Assembly: GCA_002479035.1 (NCBI GenBank)
Contig: DLLA01000067.1
Location: forward strand, 1-8,131
Source of the DNA: Bacteroidales bacterium UBA7574
GTDB taxonomy: Bacteria > Bacteroidota > Bacteroidia > Bacteroidales > Paludibacteraceae
Direction of reading: 5' to 3'
DNA length: 8,131 nucleotides
Positions within the stretch are counted from its first letter, which is position 1; the number at the start of each line of letters is the position of its first letter. Of the stretch, positions 1 to 6,110 are shown piece by piece. The notes under the pieces were generated by a model. It was given only the letters and a program-made list of their open reading frames with translations, had not been told where the DNA came from and did no database searches. The position numbers and the translations under genes are program-made.

Positions 1-299
1 TGTTGGCGGGTTGTTGTCAGTCGTTGATTATGTAGGTGTGCTATGTAGGGGAAATTAACGGCTAATTTGTGGGAATTAATGTTTTAATTAGTTGTTGTTG
101 ATTGTTGTGACTATGTATTAGGTGTTGTGCCATGCTATGAGATTTAATGGCGGTTTAATGGGCATTAATGGAGCCATTGCCCACGATGCATTAACGGTCC
201 ATTAACGGCAATTAACGGAGAACCATACCCGCTAACGAATTTATGTTTAACCGTTTTGGACTGGCAGTTTACCGGGCATTGACGGAGAATGGCAAAAAC
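1..299. other. Non-coding upstream region
   Basis: I see no credible gene on either strand here. The stretch is richer in A and T than the genes to its right and consists of simple, partly repeated sequence: GTTGTT-type runs, two related copies of a TATGTA...GCTATG block, and many TTAAYGG sites. Short reverse-strand open frames that reach into the start of the first gene have low-complexity translations and look like chance. No tRNA, rRNA or strong terminator hairpin was recognised. One modest imperfect hairpin is possible at 161-181 (GGCA-ATGG pairing with CCATTGCC), but its loop is tight. The 3' end of a gene to the left would have to lie outside the window. Confidence 0.7.
54..285 (+). repeat. 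Degenerate helically phased (A/T)TTAA(C/T)GG array
   Basis: ATTAACGG occurs at 54, 190, 201 and 211. TTTAATGG occurs at 143 and 154, and ATTAATGG at 164. Weaker copies are ATTAATGT at 75, a TAACG core at 233, and ATTGACGG at 278. Spacing is close to whole turns of B-DNA: 143/154/164 and 190/201/211 both step by 11 then 10 nt, 54 to 75 is 21 nt, and the TAACG cores at 213 and 233 are 20 nt apart. The copy at 211 and the one at 278 share a longer context (ATT[A/G]ACGGAGAA). The repeats are directly visible. A role as an operator array or as a decayed tandem repeat is inference. Confidence 0.6.
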
Positions 300-308
300 T
301 TTGCCCGC

Positions 309-339
309 TTGTGTATCTCAAAATAAATGCGTAACTTTG
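309..339 (+). promoter_or_regulatory. Putative Bacteroidota promoter for the cluster
   Basis: TAACTTTG at 332-339 matches the Bacteroidota -7 element TAnnTTTG exactly. A TTG at 309-311 lies 20 nt upstream, the expected place of the -33 element. Transcription would start near 345, leaving a leader of about 140 nt before the first gene at 487. No comparable element was seen at the downstream gene junctions, which fits one promoter serving a long operon. The match is by eye and short motifs can occur by chance. Confidence 0.55.
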
Positions 340-344
340 CGGGC

Positions 345-486
345 TAAATATGGGGGTGAGTAGGGGAAGAGATTAGAGGGTAGGGAGTAGAGAAGTAGGG
401 GATAGAGAGGGGGAGAGTAGCGATGAAGATGAAGGAAGGTATTAGTGTTAAGGCAATATAGTGGAATATAAAAACAATAGTGTAAT
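345..486 (+). promoter_or_regulatory. Purine-rich 5' leader with G-runs
   Basis: This is the predicted untranslated leader of the first gene. From 345 to 420 there is not a single cytosine, and in 351-420 all but ten bases are purines. G-runs of three or more lie at 352-356, 363-366, 378-380, 383-385, 398-401 and 409-413, enough for a two- or three-layer G-quadruplex in the coding strand or the RNA, although some loops are long. A loose TAGGG(G) repetition recurs at about 361, 381 and 396. The last 30 nt before the ATG are A/T-rich with no Shine-Dalgarno, as usual for this phylum. A regulatory role is inference. Confidence 0.4.
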
Positions 487-2274
487 ATGAAGCAAACATT
501 TCTAACCGTGTTGGCGCTGAGCCTTGGGGTGTCGGCGTTCGGACAGGAAGACCAAGTGTTGATGACCGTGAACGGGCAACCCGTGATGGCATCGGAGTTT
601 GAGTACATCTACGAGAAGAACAACCAAGAGAGCAGCCTCGACCAGAAGTCGGTGGACGAGTACCTGGACTTGTTCGTGAACTTCAAACTCAAAGTGGCTG
701 AGGCGGAAGCGCAGGGCGTGGACACCACAGAGGCGTTCCGCAAGGAGTTGCGCGGCTATCGTGCGCAAGCCATACCCAAGTATATGCAGGACAACGATGC
801 CATCGACAGCCTTGTGCTGATGAGTTACCTGCGTATGGCTAACCCGCGCCGTGCAGCGCATATCGCCATCGAGTGCCACCAAGATGCCGACTCGGCAACC
901 GTGGCAGACGCACTGGAGCGTATCAATATCGCCCGTGAACGTGTGACGGTGGGTGTGCCCAAGAAAGTAGGCAAGGGCAAACGCACCAAGACCGTGCAGG
1001 TGCCGGAGGATTTCGGCACCGTGGCTATGGAGGTGTCGGACGACCCGCAGGCGAAAGAGACTAAGGGCGAAGTGGGATGGATACAGCCGTTCCGCTATGT
1101 GTATGTGTTCGAGAATGCTGTTTACAACACGCCCGTGGGTGGTGTGACCGAGGTGTTCCGCACGCCCTACGGTTTCCATATCGCCAAAGTGGAGGAGGAG
1201 CGTCCTTACGAGGAGGTGCATGCAGCGCATATCATGAAGATGACTCCGCGTGGCAATGCCGACAAGGCTGCCGGTGCCAAGATGCAGATAGACAGTCTGT
1301 ACAAGGTGGTGATGAGCGGTGCGGACTTCGCCGAAGTGGCAAGTCAGAACTCTGAAGACCGCGGTTCGGCAATGCGCGGTGGCGACCTCGGCTGGTTCGG
1401 ACGCGGCATGATGGTGCAGCCGTTTGACAGTATTGCCTTCGCTATGGAGAAGGGCACTGTCTGCGAACCGTTCCTTACCCGTTTCGGTTGGCACATCATC
1501 AAGAAGTATGACGAGCGTGGTATCCAACCGTTGGACAGCCTGCGCCCGCAACTGCTCAAGAACGTGCAGCGCGACGAGCGTCTGCAAGAGGCAGACAAGA
1601 GTTTCCTGCGTAAGACACGCGCCGAGTACAATCTGCCCGCCACGATGAGCGATGCCGACGTGCGTGCGTATGCAGATGTTCATTTGGAGGAGAAATATGC
1701 CGACCTGCGTCACCTCGTGCAGGAGTACCACGATGGTATTCTGCTGTTCGATGTGTCGTTGCGCGAGGTGTGGGACAAAGCCAATCAGGACAAAGAGGGG
1801 CTGGAGAAATACTTCAAGCAGCACCGCAAAGAGTACACATGGGACGCGCCGCGCTACAAAGGTTTTGTCATCTATGCCAAGAACAAGGTGGCAGCCAACA
1901 GTGCCAAGCAAATCATCAAGAGTGCGACCCCCGATTCTATCATGAGTTACCTCAACCGCCGTGTGAACGTGGACAGCATAACTTATGTCAAAGTGGAGCG
2001 TGGTCTGTGGACCGAAGGTAAGAATGCTGCGGTGGACGTGTACGGCTTCAAGTCGAAGACTGCCGAATACACCCCGACGGAGGAGTTCCCAGTGGTGATG
2101 GTGGTGGGCAAAGTGCTGAAAGCCCCGCAGGAGTACACCGACGAGCGCGGCAAGGTAACTACTGACTACCAGGACTACTTGGAGAAACAGTGGGTGGCAT
2201 CGCTGCGTGAGAAATACCCTGTGGTCATCAACCATGAGGTGCTTGAGCAACTGAAAGCCAAATACACGAAGTAA
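487..2274 (+). CDS. Periplasmic peptidyl-prolyl cis-trans isomerase, two parvulin (PpiC) domains, SurA-like
   Basis: This is a periplasmic folding chaperone/isomerase expected to act on outer-membrane proteins. Residues 1-19 form a signal peptide (MKQT, a hydrophobic stretch, then SAFG before QEDQ), which supports this start. The N-terminal SurA-type region covers about 25-118. A first parvulin domain spans about 122-236, ending in the family pattern PYGFHIAKVEEERP. A second, more canonical one spans about 243-341, with HIMKM, DFAEVASQNSED, GGDLGWFGRG and RFGWHIIKK. The C-terminal 200 residues resemble the tail of Bacteroidales isomerases (KEYTWDAPRYKGFV; DYQDYLEKQWVASLREKYPV), so the 595-residue protein looks full length. 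A basic insertion (GKGKRTKTV, 162-170) interrupts the first domain, which is probably less active. The stop codon directly abuts the next start (TAAATG). Equivalence to enterobacterial SurA is by architecture only, so no symbol is given. Confidence 0.9.
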   Translation: MKQTFLTVLALSLGVSAFGQEDQVLMTVNGQPVMASEFEYIYEKNNQESSLDQKSVDEYLDLFVNFKLKVAEAEAQGVDTTEAFRKELRGYRAQAIPKYMQDNDAIDSLVLMSYLRMANPRRAAHIAIECHQDADSATVADALERINIARERVTVGVPKKVGKGKRTKTVQVPEDFGTVAMEVSDDPQAKETKGEVGWIQPFRYVYVFENAVYNTPVGGVTEVFRTPYGFHIAKVEEERPYEEVHAAHIMKMTPRGNADKAAGAKMQIDSLYKVVMSGADFAEVASQNSEDRGSAMRGGDLGWFGRGMMVQPFDSIAFAMEKGTVCEPFLTRFGWHIIKKYDERGIQPLDSLRPQLLKNVQRDERLQEADKSFLRKTRAEYNLPATMSDADVRAYADVHLEEKYADLRHLVQEYHDGILLFDVSLREVWDKANQDKEGLEKYFKQHRKEYTWDAPRYKGFVIYAKNKVAANSAKQIIKSATPDSIMSYLNRRVNVDSITYVKVERGLWTEGKNAAVDVYGFKSKTAEYTPTEEFPVVMVVGKVLKAPQEYTDERGKVTTDYQDYLEKQWVASLREKYPVVINHEVLEQLKAKYTK

Positions 2275-3888
2275 ATGAAGTGGCGTGTCCTCATACCCTC
2301 GCTGTGCGTGCTGGTGCTGGCCAATGTGCTGGTGCAGCACTGCGTGTGGCGGTGGGATATGACGGACGACCACCGCTATAGTCTGTCGGCTCCGACCAAG
2401 ACGCTGCTCGGGCAGTTGGACGCCCCTATGCAGGTGACGTTGCTGTTGGACGGCGACCTCAATGCAGGGTTCACACGGCTCAAACATGCTGCCGAAGAGA
2501 TGGTGGAGGAACTGAGTGTGTATGCCGCTGCGCCTGTCACCGTGCGCTACGAGACGGAGCATATCCCGCAAGGGCTGAAGCCGACCGTCATTCACGAGCG
2601 CACCCGCAAAGGGCAGACGGCGCAGACCACCGTCTATCCGTATGCCGTGGTGCAGTACCGGGGCAAATCCGCCGTGGTGGAGTTGCTGCGCAACAACCGC
2701 GGTCTGAGCGGCGAGGAGAACCTCAACCTGAGCATTGAGAACCTCGAGTTTGCGTTTGTGGAGTGTATCCGCAGTCTCATGCAGACCAAGGTGGAGAAGG
2801 TGGTGTTCCTCGAAGGGCACGGCGAGTTGCCCGAAGAGAACGTGTGGGACATCAGTCAGGCGTTGGCGCACTACTACCAGATAGACCGCGGCACGCTTGG
2901 CAAGGAGACGGGCGTGCTGGACGGCTACAAGGCGGTCATCATCGCCGACCCGCAAAAGCCGTTCTCGGACGAGGACAAGTATATCCTCGACCAGTACCTC
3001 ATGCAGGGCGGACGAATCCTGTGGGTGCTCAACGGGGTGCGGTTCTCCACCGACAACCTATCGGAGCAGGGGACGACACCTGTCATTCCGCTGGACCTCA
3101 ACCTCACCGATATGCTGTTTCGCTACGGCGTGCGGGTTAATCCTGCTCTGGTGCAGGACTTGCAGTGCCTGCCCGTGCCGGTGGACGTATCGGAGGACCC
3201 CAATCAGCCCAATTGGCAACCCATGCCGTGGACGTATGCACCGCTGTTGCTCACCTCGCAGGCATCGCCCGTCACGCGCGGTGTGATGCAGGTTGCGGCG
3301 ACGATGGCATCGTGCCTTGACCTTGTGGGGGAGAATGACGGACTGCGCAAAGAGATACTGTTGGCGACCTCGTCGGCAAGCAAACTGACAGGCACTCCCG
3401 CCGAGGTGGATTTGAGCCTCGCCACGGGCAACGAAGAGGAGTATCGCTACTCGTTTATTCCTGTGGCGGCAAGCCTTGAAGGCGTGTTCCCGTCGCTGTA
3501 TGCCCATCAGATGCCGCCCGAAGACTTGACGGTCACGGTACCGCTGCGCAAGACCAGCGAACCGACCAAGCAGGTGGTGGTGGCAGCGGGCAGCGTGATT
3601 CGCAACGAGTGGCAGCAGGGACGACCGGTGCCGCTTGGCTACGACCGCTACACGCGCACACAGTTCGGCAACTGCGACTTCTTGGTCAATGCCGTACTGT
3701 ACCTGACTGACGACACGGGTTGGATGTCCCTCCGCCAGAAAGAGGTGACGCTGCGCCTGCTCAACGACCAACGTGCCCGCAACCAACGGGTAATGGCGCA
3801 GGTGGTGAGCATTGTGGTGCCGTTGGTGCTGCTCGCCATCACGGGTGGGGTAGTGATGCTGATACGTAAACGCCGCTATACAAAATGA
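2275..3888 (+). CDS. gldG: GldG-family ABC-transporter-associated membrane protein
   Basis: GldG is the auxiliary, mostly extracytoplasmic partner of the GldA (ATPase) / GldF (permease) ABC transporter, first linked to gliding motility in flavobacteria and also found in non-gliding Bacteroidota. Visible features are an N-terminal membrane anchor at about 5-21, the family motif RYSLS at 34-38 followed by a Thr, a GHGE motif at 181-184, and the diagnostic block ADPQKPFSDEDKYILDQYLM...GGRILWVLNGV (224-255). A second membrane helix lies at about 509-530, followed by a basic KRR tail. At 537 residues the length fits the family. There is no gldF or gldA in the window; gldG instead abuts the isomerase gene (no gap, no Shine-Dalgarno) and overlaps the next gene by 4 nt. 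The family call is firm. The substrate and any motility role are unknown. Confidence 0.85.
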   Translation: MKWRVLIPSLCVLVLANVLVQHCVWRWDMTDDHRYSLSAPTKTLLGQLDAPMQVTLLLDGDLNAGFTRLKHAAEEMVEELSVYAAAPVTVRYETEHIPQGLKPTVIHERTRKGQTAQTTVYPYAVVQYRGKSAVVELLRNNRGLSGEENLNLSIENLEFAFVECIRSLMQTKVEKVVFLEGHGELPEENVWDISQALAHYYQIDRGTLGKETGVLDGYKAVIIADPQKPFSDEDKYILDQYLMQGGRILWVLNGVRFSTDNLSEQGTTPVIPLDLNLTDMLFRYGVRVNPALVQDLQCLPVPVDVSEDPNQPNWQPMPWTYAPLLLTSQASPVTRGVMQVAATMASCLDLVGENDGLRKEILLATSSASKLTGTPAEVDLSLATGNEEEYRYSFIPVAASLEGVFPSLYAHQMPPEDLTVTVPLRKTSEPTKQVVVAAGSVIRNEWQQGRPVPLGYDRYTRTQFGNCDFLVNAVLYLTDDTGWMSLRQKEVTLRLLNDQRARNQRVMAQVVSIVVPLVLLAITGGVVMLIRKRRYTK

Positions 3889-5420
3889 GAATGAAGCAAC
3901 AACTGAGATATATCTGTCTGACAATCTGTGCGTTGGTCGCCTCCGTGGCAATGATGGCACAGACACATTCCGACTGCCCCTTGGACACCATACAGGGCAA
4001 CATCTACTACCGCTACACGGTGGAGAAGAGCGTGGGACTGTACCGTATCAGCGTCAATTTCGGTGTGTCGCAGGAGGAGATACTGCGTGCCAACCCCGAG
4101 TTGCAGAAGCGCGGCTTGCGCTATGGAGAGGAGATATTGGTGCCTGCCAAGGACCTGCCTGTCATCACACTGCCTATGCCCCAACCGAGCAAACCCGTAG
4201 TGGTGACAGCCCCCGTAGAGGAGCAGCCCGCACCTCAGACTGTAGAGGAGCAGAAACTCGCTAACCTACAACCAACCTCTAACCAACCACCAACAAAAGT
4301 GGAGGAGGAGTCGGCTTTGTTGGGCGACATGGAACCGCCGATAGACGACACCTTATATATAAGTGATGGTGATACCGTGGCAATGGATAGCCTTGTGATG
4401 GACAGCACCGCCATTCGTATTGCGGTGATGTTGCCGTTCCACACCCATGCCGTGAAGCGCGAGAAGGATATGGAGCGGTTCTACGATTTCTATGCGGGCG
4501 TGCTGATTGCGGTGAACGAGGTACAGGCATCGGGACAACCCATTGAGGTCTATACCTACGACGTGGGCAAAACGGCGCACAAGGTCAGCGAGGTGCTGGA
4601 GCAACCACAGATGCAACGTATGGACGCTATCATCGGACCTGTGTACAACGCCCAAGTGGCAACGGCGGCTGAGTTCGCACAGCGCGACAGCACACTCCTG
4701 TTGGTGCCGTTTATCTCGCACATCGAGGGGATTGCGCACAACCCGTATATCTTGCAGTTCAACCCGTCGGAACAGACCGAGGCGGACACCTTGGCGCGCT
4801 ACCTTGCGCAGCGTGGCGATAGTGTGAATTGCATACTCATCGAGACCAGAGAGGGTGAGTCCGTGCCCGCAGGCGTAGCAGCATTGCACCGCGCATTGGC
4901 GGAATATCATGTGCCGACCACTACCACCTCCATTCGGGCGATATTGCAGGACTCGCTGGACGGCGTGTTGCGCCCCAATGTGGAGAATATATTTGTCTTC
5001 AATACAGAGCGTTACGGCAACTTGCAGGCGTTGCTGCCGCACTTGTCGTTGGCGGCACAGGCATATCCGATTACCCTGTTCTCGCGCTACTCATGGCAGC
5101 GGCAGAATATCCCGTTCCCGCAGATATACACGTCCGTATTCTCGCTTAGCCCCAATGTGTCGGACTACTATGAGGATACGTTCCGCCAGTATTTCGACTA
5201 TGAACTGGTGTCGCACCACCCGCGGTTTGATTTGTTGGGCTACGACCTGACGCGCCACCTCTTGCACATCGTGCAGACCTTGCGGGCGGACGAGCATGCC
5301 GATATGCCGACTGTCATCACCGAGGAGGTGTTCTACGGCACGCAGTCGAATATCTGCTACAAGCACCTCGGCGGGCAGGGCGGGTATGAGAACGAGAATA
5401 TCCACATCATTCGCAAATGA
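3885..5420 (+). CDS. LysM domain plus periplasmic-binding-fold protein
   Basis: This is a secreted protein of 511 residues. A signal peptide covers about 1-26 (basic MRMKQQLR, hydrophobic core, then MMAQ). One LysM peptidoglycan-binding domain spans about 42-88, from YRYTVEKSVGLYRIS through ILRANPEL to the closing YGEEILVP. A Pro/Glu/Gln-rich linker (about 89-175) follows. A type-1 periplasmic-binding fold like that of branched-chain amino-acid ABC transporters begins at IRIAVMLPFH (177-186) and runs to about 490, with FYAGVLIAVNE and DAIIGPVYNAQ. No lipobox is seen. The ATG overlaps the gldG stop (ATGA), and a Met at codon 3 is an alternative start. No transporter subunits are nearby, so a structural or regulatory role at the cell wall, formally like LpoA, seems more likely than uptake. 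That role is inference; the domain calls are firm. Confidence 0.85.
   Translation: MRMKQQLRYICLTICALVASVAMMAQTHSDCPLDTIQGNIYYRYTVEKSVGLYRISVNFGVSQEEILRANPELQKRGLRYGEEILVPAKDLPVITLPMPQPSKPVVVTAPVEEQPAPQTVEEQKLANLQPTSNQPPTKVEEESALLGDMEPPIDDTLYISDGDTVAMDSLVMDSTAIRIAVMLPFHTHAVKREKDMERFYDFYAGVLIAVNEVQASGQPIEVYTYDVGKTAHKVSEVLEQPQMQRMDAIIGPVYNAQVATAAEFAQRDSTLLLVPFISHIEGIAHNPYILQFNPSEQTEADTLARYLAQRGDSVNCILIETREGESVPAGVAALHRALAEYHVPTTTTSIRAILQDSLDGVLRPNVENIFVFNTERYGNLQALLPHLSLAAQAYPITLFSRYSWQRQNIPFPQIYTSVFSLSPNVSDYYEDTFRQYFDYELVSHHPRFDLLGYDLTRHLLHIVQTLRADEHADMPTVITEEVFYGTQSNICYKHLGGQGGYENENIHIIRK
4215..4294 (+). repeat. Short in-frame repeats in the interdomain linker
   Basis: Two repeat pairs lie inside the linker of the LysM protein. 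GTAGAGGAGCAG occurs exactly at 4215-4226 and 4242-4253, 27 nt apart, encoding VEEQ twice. Then CTAACCTACAACCAAC (4261-4276) and CTAACCAACCACCAAC (4279-4294) match at 14 of 16 positions with an 18-nt period, which is six codons, giving NLQPTS then NQPPTK. The 38 nt from 4261 to 4298 contain no guanine, unlike the surrounding coding sequence. Both periods are multiples of three, so copy-number change would alter linker length without a frameshift. Confidence 0.6.
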
Positions 5421-6094
5421 CAGGACGTCGGCACATAGCGATATGGGTGCTGCTCTTGTCGGGCATGGCGCTTGTGGCACAACCGCGGTTGCGCACGCCG
5501 GAGATATATGTGGGGGCGCAGGCAGGTGTGTTGGCATCTATGGTGAACTTCTCCCCCACGGTGGAGGGGATTGACCCGCTGACGGCACCGCTCACCCCGA
5601 ATGGCGGATTGGTGTTCCGCTATGCTGGACACAAGGTGTGTGCCATTCAGGTGGAACTCAACTATATGCAACGCGGTTGGCATGAGGGTATTGCTGCCAC
5701 AGACTCCACTGCGGGCGTGGACTACCACCGCCAACTGCATTACATCGAGGTGCCATTGCTCATGCATCTGTACTTTGGCAAGGAGCATTGGCGGGGATTT
5801 GTCAACCTCGGACCGCAAGTGGGGTACTGCTTTATGGACCGTCAGTCGGGTACGCAATCCACAACAGATACGCATCAATACGACCCCATACAACAGCGTT
5901 TTGACTGGGGCATAGCGGGCGGATTGGGTTTTTACTACCGCCATGAACGGGTAGGGCTGTTTCAGTTGGAGGCGCGGTTCAATTACAGCATGGGCGGAGT
6001 GTTCAACACGCATTTGGGCGACTATTTCAGCAGTGCCAACCCCCTGGATTTGAGCCTGAACTTCGCCTATATGTGGCAGGTGAAAGTGAAATAA
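5417..6094 (+). CDS. Outer-membrane beta-barrel protein, PorT-like family
   Basis: This is a predicted outer-membrane barrel of 225 residues. A signal peptide covers 1-21 (MTGRRHIAIW, then a Leu-rich core ending VAQ). The mature part shows the alternating strands typical of the Bacteroidota outer-membrane beta-barrel family that includes PorT: EIYVGAQAGV (29-38), QVELNYMQRGW (78-88), LHYIEVPLLMHLYF (107-120), FVNLGPQVGY (128-137), FDWGIAGGLGFYYR (162-175), FQLEARFNYSMGG (182-194), and a final strand LNFAYMWQVKVK. PorT itself belongs to the type IX secretion machinery, but this family is large and most members have no known role, so no symbol is given. The start overlaps the preceding stop as ATGA, indicating translational coupling to the LysM protein. 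Length is normal for the family. Confidence 0.85.
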   Translation: MTGRRHIAIWVLLLSGMALVAQPRLRTPEIYVGAQAGVLASMVNFSPTVEGIDPLTAPLTPNGGLVFRYAGHKVCAIQVELNYMQRGWHEGIAATDSTAGVDYHRQLHYIEVPLLMHLYFGKEHWRGFVNLGPQVGYCFMDRQSGTQSTTDTHQYDPIQQRFDWGIAGGLGFYYRHERVGLFQLEARFNYSMGGVFNTHLGDYFSSANPLDLSLNFAYMWQVKVK

Positions 6095-6110
6095 CCGAAC
6101 CCTTGGTGAT

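Noticed and set aside
161..181. Hairpin as a terminator of an upstream gene
   Set aside because: The stem is imperfect with a bulge, the loop is very tight, and no U-run follows.
318..608. Reverse-strand open frames across the leader and the start of the first gene
   Set aside because: Their translations are runs of Tyr, Leu, Pro and Ser caused by the purine-rich leader read backwards; no start context or domain supports them.
502..2955. Very long open frame on the reverse strand (817 codons)
   Set aside because: It lies opposite two well-identified genes, crosses their junction, and translates to a His/Leu/Val-rich sequence with no recognisable domain. It is explained by the codon bias of the forward genes.
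3058..3966. Reverse-strand open frame of 302 codons
   Set aside because: It lies opposite gldG and the start of the LysM gene, with no domain and a composition typical of an antisense shadow.
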